Positions 1-7,556 of a stretch of 64,000 nt of DNA are shown in pieces; within the stretch, counting starts at the first letter, position 1, and each line of letters opens with the position of its first letter. The position numbers were made by a program, and so were the translations under genes. The notes under the pieces are model-generated. The model ran no database searches. It was not told the origin of the DNA and worked only from the letters and a program-made list of their open reading frames with translations. The stretch is from Aureimonas sp. AU22 (GTDB lineage Bacteria; Pseudomonadota; Alphaproteobacteria; Rhizobiales; Rhizobiaceae), in contig NZ_BBWJ01000049.1 of the NCBI RefSeq assembly GCF_001463745.1, positions 1 through 64,000 on the forward strand, written 5' to 3'.

Positions 1-1
1 C

Positions 2-289
2 AACGGCATCGAGCACCGCCTCACCAAGCCGAACCATCCTTGGACCAATGGTCAGGTCGAGCGGATGAACCGCACGATCAAGGAAGCCACCGTCAAACGC
101 TTCCACTACGAGAGCCACGATCAGCTTCGAACGCATCTCGCCGACTTCATGGCGGCCTACAACTTCGGCCGTCGATTGAAGACGCTCGGTGGTCTCACAC
201 CCTACGAATACATCGCCAGGATCTGGACCTCAGAGCCAGACCGGTTCATCGTCAATCCGATCCACCAGATGCCGGGACTGAACAGCTAG
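2..289 (+). CDS. IS481-type transposase, C-terminal fragment (cut by window start)
   Basis: The reading frame is open from the first bases of the window to a TAG at 287-289, about 95 residues. It shows the end of a DDE integrase core: a HPWTNGQVERMNRTIKE stretch holding the last catalytic Glu, then a YNFGRR...LGGLTPYEYI block typical of IS481/IS3-group transposases. The N-terminal part lies outside the window. No terminal inverted repeat is visible after the stop; the methyltransferase frame begins inside the stop codon, so the element's right end is probably lost. The family call is good; whether the element is active cannot be judged here. Confidence 0.85.
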   Translation, partial: NGIEHRLTKPNHPWTNGQVERMNRTIKEATVKRFHYESHDQLRTHLADFMAAYNFGRRLKTLGGLTPYEYIARIWTSEPDRFIVNPIHQMPGLNS

Positions 290-753
290 CCCGGCAGGGA
301 TGGAAGGTGACGGCCGTCGACGTCTCGACCGTCGCCCTCTCGCTGGCGGCGGGGAACTCCAAGGCAGCGGGCATTGCGGAAAGTGTCAGCTTCGAGGCCC
401 ACGACCTCGCCACATCCTTCCCGGTGGGGACCTTCGATCTTGTCGTCGCGAGCTTCCTTCACTCGCCGCAGGAATGGCCCCGCGCCGAGGTCCTTATCCG
501 TGCCGCTGGCGCGGTGGCGCCGGGCGGACACCTCCTCCTCGTCGAGCACGGGTCTCGCGATCCATGGTCCTGGTCCGCAGAAGATACCCGGTTCCCGACA
601 GCCGAGAAGACTCTTGCGGCGATGCGTCTTCCGCCAGAGGCATGGCGCGTCCGTTGCCTTTGCCCGATCGCGCGAGTGGCCAAGGGGCTGGATGGGCAAT
701 CCGCCACGGTGACCGACAACGTCATCTTTCTCGGGCGCACGGTGACGGACTGA
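286..753 (+). pseudogene. SAM-dependent methyltransferase, N-terminally truncated
   Basis: About 155 residues of a class I SAM methyltransferase run to a TGA at 751-753. The fragment starts in the middle of the Rossmann fold (LARQGWKVTAVDVS, the acidic end of strand 2). It continues through FDLVVASFLHSP and the GGHLLLVEHGS strand. The GxGxG motif I and everything upstream are missing, replaced by the transposase end. The frame remains open through the junction into the transposase region, but in a different frame from the transposase. Intact relatives are about 200 residues, so this is a deletion or IS-generated remnant, probably without function. Confidence 0.75.
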
Positions 754-1011
754 GCTCACCGCCGATCGAACGTCCGCTGTCGCACCTCCTCGGCTGATAG
801 CGGACTGGTAGGAAACCGCCCGTCGCGCCACTCGCCGCCGAGGAAGCGGACGCTCGGAAGCGGTCCAACCGCTACAGACCCATCGACGTCGATTAGGCGA
901 GGTCCCTCGCACTTTGGAAACAAACCTTCGATCCGCACCGCCCAGGGGGATTTAGGTTGTTCGATGCGACGCAACGGGAACAGGTGTGGAGACCCAGGCT
1001 AGGGTTGCCAT
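754..1011. other. Intergenic region with AAGCGGAC-type repeat
   Basis: No convincing gene. A minus-strand open frame (756-974) has only a TTG start and no recognisable domain. At 843-866 there is a GAAGCGGACG...GGAAGCGGTCC unit that recurs near 26753 and 34580, so the region is better read as repeat-bearing spacer upstream of the zinc operon. Confidence 0.5.
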
Positions 1012-1026
1012 TGTTATAAGATAACA
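1012..1026. promoter_or_regulatory. Zur (zinc-uptake regulator) box
   Basis: TGTTAT-AAG-ATAACA is a perfect 6-bp inverted repeat around a 3-base centre. It matches the core and spacing of known Zur operators (TGTTAT-N3-ATAACA). It ends 34 bases before the start codon of the zinc-binding protein gene, where an operator covering the promoter is expected. Function is inferred from the motif and the zinc genes behind it. Confidence 0.75.
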
Positions 1027-1060
1027 TTACAGCGGCTCCGTGATCCGTCGCGGAGGGCCT

Positions 1061-2032
1061 ATGCGCAAGCTACTCAACACTGTCCTGTCCGGCTTTCTTG
1101 CCAGAACGAGAAAGACGCCCCTCGGCCCGGCGTTCTCCCTTGTCTCCATCGCCCTGCCGGCGACCGCTGACGCCGAACCGCTGCGCGTCGTCGCCAGCTT
1201 CTCCATCATCGGCGATCTCGCCAGCCAAGTAGGCGGCGAGCACATCGAGCTGACGACCCTCGTCGGTCCCGACGCCGACGCACATGTCTACGAACCCCGC
1301 CCGGCCGACGCGAAGGCACTCGTCCGTGCCGACGTGGTGCTCGTCAACGGCCTGTCCTTCGAAGGTTTCCTGCCGCGCCTCGTTAAGGCCAGCGGCGCCA
1401 GCGCCCCGCTGGTGGAACTCAGCGAGGGCGCTGACATCCTGAACGATCCGAACGGCGGGCACTATCACTTCCACGGCGGCGAGGCGGTCTTCCACGCCAC
1501 GCCGAACGACCCGCACGCCTGGCAGTCGATCGCCAACGTTGGGGTATACGTCCGCAACATCGCGAAAGCTTTTTGCGACGCCGACGCCGCCAACTGCACC
1601 GCCTACGAGGCGAACGCGAGAGCCTACGGCGAGGAGTTGTCCGGTCTCGACGCCAGGATCAAGCAGACCATCGCCGCCATCCCGGAGGATCGGCGGACCG
1701 GTGTCGTCGGCCACAACGCCTTCCGCTACTTCGAGCGCGAATACGGCGTCACGTTCTTGTCGCCGCAAGGCGTCTCGACAGGTTCGGAGGCGTCCGCGGC
1801 TGACGTCGCCTCGCTCATCCGGGATATCCGCGACCAACGTGCCGTGGCGGTCTTCGCCGAGAACATCTCGAACACGCGCCTGGTCAAGCAGATCGCCTCC
1901 GAGGCCGGCCTCGAGATCGGCGGCACGCTGTACTCGGACGCTCTCTCCCCTCCGGACGGTCCTGCGTCCAGCTACGTCGACATGATGCGCGCCAACGCGC
2001 GGACCATCGCTGCGTCCCTGACCTCCGACTGA
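1061..2032 (+). CDS. aztC: Zinc ABC transporter periplasmic binding protein (AztC/ZnuA family)
   Basis: This 323-residue cluster A-1 metal-binding lipocalin-free periplasmic protein would deliver Zn(II) to an AztAB/ZnuBC-type permease. The start at 1061 is set by CGGAGGG at 1051-1057; an upstream in-frame ATG at 1040 lacks a ribosome site. A signal peptide precedes the mature DAEPLRVVASFSIIGDLA strand. Visible ligand candidates are His in DADAHVYEP, a His-rich loop (GGHYHFHGG), NDPHAW and the GHNAFRYFE segment. The short His loop fits AztC better than the long acidic/His loop of ZnuA. The ATPase and permease genes are not next to it, which is unusual; they must lie elsewhere. Zur control is likely. 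Confidence 0.85.
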   Translation: MRKLLNTVLSGFLARTRKTPLGPAFSLVSIALPATADAEPLRVVASFSIIGDLASQVGGEHIELTTLVGPDADAHVYEPRPADAKALVRADVVLVNGLSFEGFLPRLVKASGASAPLVELSEGADILNDPNGGHYHFHGGEAVFHATPNDPHAWQSIANVGVYVRNIAKAFCDADAANCTAYEANARAYGEELSGLDARIKQTIAAIPEDRRTGVVGHNAFRYFEREYGVTFLSPQGVSTGSEASAADVASLIRDIRDQRAVAVFAENISNTRLVKQIASEAGLEIGGTLYSDALSPPDGPASSYVDMMRANARTIAASLTSD

Positions 2033-2051
2033 GGACCTGCGGTCCTTTTTT
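2032..2051 (+). terminator. Short intrinsic hairpin between aztC and aztD-zinT
   Basis: AGGACC-TGC-GGTCCT followed by a T run forms a 6-bp stem with a 3-base loop starting on the aztC stop codon. It looks like a weak rho-independent terminator that could lower expression of the downstream gene. Confidence 0.55.
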
Positions 2052-2077
2052 CCAATCCCCTTCCAATGGAGAAGATG

Positions 2078-3889
2078 ATGCTGCGACCCCTTGCCTGCGC
2101 GACAGGCATCTCCCTCGTCCTGGCGTCCCACGTCATGGCGCAGGAAGCCGAACACAGCCATGAGGACGTCACGCTCTACCGCGTCTTCGTAGGCGACCAC
2201 GCCGCCCCGAAGGTGACGGCCTTCGACCTCGGTGATCCAGTCAAGCGCTGGTCGTTCGAGACGACCGGACAAGCCAAGCTCTACGGGGTCGACGACGGCT
2301 CGGCGGTCGTTGCCGTCCAGTGCGACAACGACAAGGTCCACTTCATCCGCAGCGGCATCTCCCTTCACTCGCACGGTGATCATTCGGACATCGACATCGC
2401 CGACCCGGCTGCTGTCGAAGACACCCTCATGGGTCCCCGCCCCTTCCATCTGATCGACCACGACGGCAAGGTCGTCATCAACTTCGATCGGGGAGGATAC
2501 GCCGAGGTCCTCGACGCGCACGAGTTGGCCGAGGGCAAGGTCGAGGCGACCCGGCTTCCCCAGGCGCGCGCGCACCATGGCTATGCCGCCCCGATCGGCG
2601 AGGCCTGGGTGACGAGCGTGGCGTCCGATGCCCCCGTCGAGGGTGACGCGGCGCCCAAGCGCCTTGGTCTCCAGCAGGTGAAGGCGGACGGGACGCCCGT
2701 CGGCGAGGTCCAGCCCTGCACCGGGATCCACGGCGAGGCCTTCTCCGGGGCCTATCTGGCGACGGGCTGTGACGAAGGCATCCTGACGGTCACCGCCGGG
2801 AAGGACGGGCCGACATTCAAGATGCTGCCCTATTCCGCCGACCTACCAGCAGGGGAAAGCACTGGGACGTTGCTCGGCTCGAAGGCGATGCAGGTGTTCC
2901 TCGGCAACTACGGCGCCAAGGGTCTCGTGGTCGTCGATCCCGTCGACGAACCCCACATCCGGCACATCAACCTGCCCTTCCGGCGCATCGACTTCGCGCT
3001 CGACGCCGCCAACGCCCGCTTCGGCTACGTCCTGACCGAGGACGGCACGCTGCACCAGATCGACATTCTCGACGGCAAGGTCGCCAAGAGCGCCCGCGTC
3101 ACCGAGCCCTACTCGATGGACGGGCACTGGAACGATCCGCGTCCGCGTCTCGCCATGGCCGGCGACGAAGTCGTCATGAGCGATCCCAAGTCCGGCCTGG
3201 TGCGCCGCATTGCGAAGGACACGCTTGCGGAGGCCGGCACGATCGCGGTCGAAGGCGCGCCCTACAACCTCGTCGTCGTCGGCGGAAGCGGCGTCGTCCA
3301 CGAGGGTGACGGCTATGACCATGCGGGCCATGCTCATTCCCACGGCGACCCACAGATCTACGCGGGCTACTTCGAGGACAGCCAGATCCAAGACCGTCCG
3401 CTGTCGGACTACGCCGGCGACTGGCAGTCGGTGTACCCCTACCTTCAGGACGGCACGCTCGATCCGGTTTGGCAGCACAAGGCCGAGAAGGGCACGATGG
3501 ATGCGGCTGGATACAAGGCCGAGTACGAGACCGGCTACAGGACGGACGTCGAACGGATCACAATCGAGGGCAACGTCGTCACCTTCTACAAGGAGGGCAA
3601 GCCGACAAAGGGGACCTACGCCTATGACGGCCGCGAGACGCTGACCTACAAGAAGGGCAACCGCGGCGTCCGCTTCATCTTCCGGAAGACGGACGGCGAC
3701 GCCGACGCCGACGCCCCGCAGTTCATCCAGTTCAGCGACCACGGGATCGCCCCAGCCAAGGCCGACCACTACCACCTCTACTGGGGCGACGATCGTACGG
3801 CCCTTCTGGAGGAGGTCACGAACTGGCCGACCTACTATCCGTCCTCGCTGAGACCTGAGCAGATCGTCGACGAGATGATAGCGCACTGA
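2078..3889 (+). CDS. aztD: AztD-like zinc metallochaperone fused to a ZinT domain
   Basis: About 603 residues, exported by a signal peptide ending at VMAQ. Residues to about 410 form a beta-propeller-like AztD domain with an N-terminal His cluster (EHSHED) and HSHGDHSDIDI. A His-rich linker (DHAGHAHSHGD) follows. From about residue 425 comes a complete ZinT/YodA domain: YAGYFEDSQI, LSDYAGDWQSVYPYLQ, then HYHLYWGDD and the closing YYPS...IVDEMIAH. AztD passes zinc to AztC and ZinT binds periplasmic zinc, so the protein joins two chaperone activities. The start at 2078 has GGAGAAG six bases upstream; ATG codons at 2066 and 2075 are alternatives. It follows aztC by about 45 bases and is likely Zur-regulated. 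Confidence 0.88.
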   Translation: MLRPLACATGISLVLASHVMAQEAEHSHEDVTLYRVFVGDHAAPKVTAFDLGDPVKRWSFETTGQAKLYGVDDGSAVVAVQCDNDKVHFIRSGISLHSHGDHSDIDIADPAAVEDTLMGPRPFHLIDHDGKVVINFDRGGYAEVLDAHELAEGKVEATRLPQARAHHGYAAPIGEAWVTSVASDAPVEGDAAPKRLGLQQVKADGTPVGEVQPCTGIHGEAFSGAYLATGCDEGILTVTAGKDGPTFKMLPYSADLPAGESTGTLLGSKAMQVFLGNYGAKGLVVVDPVDEPHIRHINLPFRRIDFALDAANARFGYVLTEDGTLHQIDILDGKVAKSARVTEPYSMDGHWNDPRPRLAMAGDEVVMSDPKSGLVRRIAKDTLAEAGTIAVEGAPYNLVVVGGSGVVHEGDGYDHAGHAHSHGDPQIYAGYFEDSQIQDRPLSDYAGDWQSVYPYLQDGTLDPVWQHKAEKGTMDAAGYKAEYETGYRTDVERITIEGNVVTFYKEGKPTKGTYAYDGRETLTYKKGNRGVRFIFRKTDGDADADAPQFIQFSDHGIAPAKADHYHLYWGDDRTALLEEVTNWPTYYPSSLRPEQIVDEMIAH

Positions 3890-3926
3890 CAGGACCGATC
3901 AGCCTCACTCAAGGGGCTGCTACAAT

Positions 3927-3973
3927 AAGGTTCGAAAGCGGGGACACCGACAAGGTGTCTGCTTTCGAACCTT
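3927..3973. terminator. Large hairpin between converging zinc and TonB genes
   Basis: A perfect 13-bp outer stem (AAGGTTCGAAAGC at 3927-3939 with its complement at 3961-3973) encloses an inner 6-bp stem (GACACC/GGTGTC). It lies between two convergent genes and can serve as a bidirectional terminator. A further TTCGAAAGC at 3979-3987 could pair alternatively with 3961-3969. Confidence 0.6.
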
Positions 3974-3980
3974 TCGTGTT

Positions 3981-4014
3981 CGAAAGCAGACCGTCGCCTT
4001 TCCACCCCGTCGAA
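3981..4014 (+). repeat. Dispersed repeat family S, copy A
   Basis: CGAAAGC-AGACCGTCGCC-TTTCCACCCCGTCG resembles units at 26697, 34534 and 61451. All are intergenic, and the copy at 26.7 kb is also preceded by a GCTTTCG...CGAAAGC hairpin. Confidence 0.6.
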
Positions 4015-4136
4015 CCGATGAAGACCAAAGAGGTATACGCCAACCCGCGTCTGCGTTGGCCCAGGTCTTTCCCGACCGTCCAAGCGACCCACCGAACGAC
4101 CCATTCTACCCGGTTTCGTGTCCGCCGCTCCGCTGT

Positions 4137-6359
4137 TCAGAACTGATACGTGACGTTCGCTTTGAAGGTGCGTCCGGGCTCCGAATAGTAGAGGTCCGGC
4201 TGCGACGGGCTGAGCGGCACGTTGACGGCGTCGTAGTATGTCTTGTCGAAGAGGTTGAAGACGCCGCCCGCCACTTTCAGCCCTGGCACCTCATCGGGCG
4301 CGTACCAGGCTGTGAAGTCGACGACGCCGTAGCCCGGCGCTTCGAAGCCCTGACTGACCTTGTCCCGGCGGGAAGCGAGCTTTGTCGAGACCTCACCACC
4401 CCATTCCTTGCGATCGTAGCCGAGACCGACGATGGCCGTCAGCGGCGGGATCGAGTCGAGATAGACGTCGTCGGTGCGGTTTCGTCCGTCGATGTAGGAG
4501 AGCGAGCCGCGGGCCGTCCAGAAGTCGGCGAAGCGGACATAGGCCCCGAGCTCGACGCCGGAGATACGAGCATCCGGAATGTTGCGGTAGCTGGAGACGC
4601 CGCCCTGCGGATAGAGCGGGTCGCAGTTCACGCGGTCTACTAAGCAGGACGGGCTGCGCTGCACCACGTCGATGAAGTTCTCGTAGTCGGTGTGAAAGAC
4701 ATTGATATGGGCGCCGAAGGTGTCGCGTTCGAGCTTCAGGCCGACGTCGAAGCCGTTGCTCGTCTCCGCTTCGAGGTTCGGGTTGCCCTCGCGCAGATAG
4801 GTGCCCACCGCGCCGAAGCGCGAATAAAGCTCGCCCACCGTCGGGGCGCGGAAGCCCATCGACCACTGGCCGTAGGCCGTCAGGCCCGGAATGAGATCGT
4901 ATTCCGCCAGAAGCTTGGGCGAGAGGGCCGTGTCGTTCGACGAGGGCGGCAGGGAGCCCGGATAGGCGGCGCTGCGGGCGTATTCGACGGTGAGTTGCGG
5001 CGCCTCCTCGTACCAGTCGAAGCGCAGGCCGGGGGTCACCCGCAAGCGCCCGCCGGCAAGGTCGATCTGATCTTCGGCGAAAACACCGATGGCGCTGCCC
5101 TCGACCTCGGGCGTGTCGGCCTGGTTGGTGTGCAGGTTGTTGCAGGCGGCGAAGGCGCCGGTATAGGGCCGGCGGCAATTGTCGTAGCCGGCGGAATACT
5201 GTGTCGTGGTCGCGCTGCGCAGCTCGGTACCGAGCGTCAGCTTGTGGCTGATCTCGCCCGTGAGGAAGGTTCGGGCGGCAAAGCCGGTGAAGCCGACCGA
5301 CTCTTCCTCGAAGCTGTTGTCGCGTCCGTAGGGGCCGATAACCGACACGGACCGGTAGGCGTCGATCGTCGAGTGGCGTTCCACGGCCTGGTAGTAGAGG
5401 ACTGCCGACGCCTCGTCGACGAGAGCCGATCCGAGTTCGGGCGTCTCGTAGTCGTAGGTCAGCGACACGCGCTCGCGGTCGATCCCCTCGCCCGAGGCGT
5501 AGTTGCCGGGGCGGTAGTTGTCGCGCGCGCCGATGCCTTGCGAGGTTCGAGTGTCGATGTCCTCATCCCGGCTGAAGATCTCGCCGGTGATACCGAACCG
5601 GTGGCCTTCGCCGACATCCTGATGGACCTTGGCGAGAAGGTTGTACGGGTCGTAGTCGAGCGGGTTCGGCGCGGTGCGGGTGGGGCCGAAGGTGTCGATG
5701 TCGCCCTGGCTGTCCACCTCATGGCCGCCGCGATAGCCGCCCTGGATGAGCACGCTGGTGTCGCCGACGCGCATGGCCGCGGCATTGGCCGTGAACCAGC
5801 TCCTGTCGGTGGAATCGTAGCCGTTCTTCGTTAGCACGCCGACCTTGCGCCCGCCGAGGAGCAGGTCTTCCGGGTCGAGAGTGCGCAGGGCGAGGACGCC
5901 GCCGAGCGCGCCCGAGCCCAGCAGCGGATCGGTACCGCGCGTCAGGTCTAGGGAGGAGAGCGTCGAGAAGTCGAATGCGTTCGCGCCCCCTTCGGCACCG
6001 CGCGTGACGTCGTTGAGGTAGGGCACGCGGATGCCATCGATCGTCGTGAGGACGCGAGGCCCTTCGAGACCTCGAATGTTGATGCTGTTGGTCTGGCGGT
6101 TGAACGTGACGCCGGCCTCTTCCGTACGGCCGAGATCGTCGATCGAGTCGATCAGCTTGTCGTCGATCGTGGTGCGGGTCGTCCGGGTGGTCGTGACCGT
6201 GCCGGCAGCCCCCGAAGCGTCTTCGGTTGCCCCCTCGACGACCACGGTGTCGAGGATGAGGCTTTCGCCCTCCGCCGTCTCCGTCTGAGCCCCCGCCCCT
6301 GTCGCCAGGAGGGCACTGAGCGCCGCTCCCGTCGTCATCGCCTGAACCAATCGGCGCAT
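4137..6359 (-). CDS. TonB-dependent haem/haemoprotein receptor
   Basis: A 740-residue outer-membrane receptor. After a signal peptide (ending ATGAGAQ) comes the plug domain with INIRGLEGPRVLTTIDG and the GSGALGG segment, then a 22-strand barrel ending in the terminal aromatic signature NVTYQF. Plug and barrel resemble haem/haemoglobin receptors (HmuR/HutA type). Its position divergent from hmuTUVS supports haem as substrate. The start at 6359 is preferred because GAGGGGG sits at a proper distance; ATG 6365 is too close to it. Iron-dependent control from the shared upstream region is likely. A siderophore or zinc (ZnuD-like) substrate is possible, since the zinc operon converges on it. Confidence 0.88.
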   Translation of the reverse strand: MRRLVQAMTTGAALSALLATGAGAQTETAEGESLILDTVVVEGATEDASGAAGTVTTTRTTRTTIDDKLIDSIDDLGRTEEAGVTFNRQTNSINIRGLEGPRVLTTIDGIRVPYLNDVTRGAEGGANAFDFSTLSSLDLTRGTDPLLGSGALGGVLALRTLDPEDLLLGGRKVGVLTKNGYDSTDRSWFTANAAAMRVGDTSVLIQGGYRGGHEVDSQGDIDTFGPTRTAPNPLDYDPYNLLAKVHQDVGEGHRFGITGEIFSRDEDIDTRTSQGIGARDNYRPGNYASGEGIDRERVSLTYDYETPELGSALVDEASAVLYYQAVERHSTIDAYRSVSVIGPYGRDNSFEEESVGFTGFAARTFLTGEISHKLTLGTELRSATTTQYSAGYDNCRRPYTGAFAACNNLHTNQADTPEVEGSAIGVFAEDQIDLAGGRLRVTPGLRFDWYEEAPQLTVEYARSAAYPGSLPPSSNDTALSPKLLAEYDLIPGLTAYGQWSMGFRAPTVGELYSRFGAVGTYLREGNPNLEAETSNGFDVGLKLERDTFGAHINVFHTDYENFIDVVQRSPSCLVDRVNCDPLYPQGGVSSYRNIPDARISGVELGAYVRFADFWTARGSLSYIDGRNRTDDVYLDSIPPLTAIVGLGYDRKEWGGEVSTKLASRRDKVSQGFEAPGYGVVDFTAWYAPDEVPGLKVAGGVFNLFDKTYYDAVNVPLSPSQPDLYYSEPGRTFKANVTYQF

Positions 6360-6683
6360 CGTCATGCCCCCTCACGCGATGCCGGCAAGACGTCGCGTCT
6401 TTCTTGGAATATTTCCAGTGTTTTAGCCACAGGACCCTTGTCCCAACGCGAGGATTAATTGCACATATATTGTAGAGTCAACTTGATTCATGCCGACGCG
6501 ATTGCATTTTAGCCATTCTAGATTGGGGCTATTCCAAATTAGAATGGATATACATTGGCATCCCACCATAATATTTTGCGGTTTTTACTTGACGAATGGG
6601 GTCGTCCTGCGAGACGCAAGGCGCCATCATTCCTAGCCGCCGTGTCGCCGATCGATGCGGCCGCCACGGAGACGCGACCGCCC
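6360..6683. promoter_or_regulatory. Divergent TonB receptor / hmuT control region with 8-bp inverted repeat
   Basis: AT-rich compared with its surroundings. A perfect inverted repeat CCATTCTA (6513-6520) / TAGAATGG (6540-6547) is separated by 19 bases. Its halves, TTCTAGA-like and TTAGAA-like, resemble half-sites of the alphaproteobacterial iron control element bound by Irr. The assignment to Irr, RirA or Fur is inference. Confidence 0.5.
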
Positions 6684-7556
6684 ATGCGCCTGATCGCCAC
6701 CGTCATCGCCGCCTCGCTGGCCTTCGCGGCCCCCATCGCCGCTTGGGCGGCGGAACCGCAGCGTATCGTCTCGATCGGCGGGTCGATCACGGAAATCCTC
6801 TATGCGCTGGGCGAGGACGAGCGCATCGCGGCCGTGGACACGACGAGCCTCTACCCGCCCGAAGCGCTCGCCGAGAAACCCAATGTCGGCTACATGCGCC
6901 AGCTTTCCGCCGAGGGCGTCCTGTCGCTTTCGCCCGACCTGATCCTGATGGACGAGGGTGCGGGCCCGAAGCCCGCGGTGAATCTCCTCGACGCGGCCGG
7001 CGTCGCCGTGACCCACGTACCGACGGGGTACACGGTCGACGACCTCGACCGGAAGGTCCGCCTCGTCGCCGATGCCGTCGGCAAGGGGCCCGAGGGCGCG
7101 GCAATGGCCGAGACCATCCGGGCCGACCTCGCCCGCCTCGAGGCGCAGCTTGCCCCGGTGCCGGTCCGGAAGAAGGTGCTCTTCATCCTGTCGCTGGTGG
7201 ATGGCAGGCCGAACGCCGCCGGCACCGGGACCGGCGCCGACGCAGTCATCCGGCTTGCGGGCGCAGAAAACGTGTTCGGCGCGATCGAAGGCTACAAGAC
7301 GCTGTCGACGGAAGCGCTCGCGGCGCTCCAACCGGACGCGATCCTGATGGTGACGCGGGCCGGCTCCCCCGACATTGATCCCTTCAGCATCCCGGCGCTC
7401 GCCGCCACGCCCGCCGGCCGGTCTGGCACCGTGATCCGCATGGACGCCCTGCACCTTCTCGGCTTCGGCCCGCGCACGCCCGGCGCGGTCCGCGACCTCG
7501 CGGCCCGGCTCTATTCCGAACTCGACCTTGCAGGGCCGGGCACCGATGGTCGCTGA
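6684..7556 (+). CDS. hmuT: Haemin ABC transporter periplasmic binding protein HmuT
   Basis: A 290-residue class III periplasmic binding protein. Signal peptide MRLIATVIAASLAFAAPIA is followed by AEPQRIVSIGGSITEILYALG, the usual BtuF/HmuT opening. The haem-ligand Tyr candidates are in DTTSLYPPEAL and PTGYTVDDL. The start at 6684 is chosen because it gives the signal peptide directly; an upstream ATG at 6555 would add 43 residues of unlike sequence. The stop overlaps hmuU by 11 bases, so the two are translationally coupled. Confidence 0.9.
   Translation: MRLIATVIAASLAFAAPIAAWAAEPQRIVSIGGSITEILYALGEDERIAAVDTTSLYPPEALAEKPNVGYMRQLSAEGVLSLSPDLILMDEGAGPKPAVNLLDAAGVAVTHVPTGYTVDDLDRKVRLVADAVGKGPEGAAMAETIRADLARLEAQLAPVPVRKKVLFILSLVDGRPNAAGTGTGADAVIRLAGAENVFGAIEGYKTLSTEALAALQPDAILMVTRAGSPDIDPFSIPALAATPAGRSGTVIRMDALHLLGFGPRTPGAVRDLAARLYSELDLAGPGTDGR

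Noticed and set aside
756-974. 72-codon minus-strand frame between methyltransferase and zinc operon
   Set aside because: TTG start only, no domain, and it contains a dispersed repeat unit.
1070-2731. 553-codon minus-strand open frame across the zinc genes
   Set aside because: Shadow of aztC and aztD-zinT: no domain, low-complexity Arg/Gly/Val composition, and both plus-strand proteins are clear family members.
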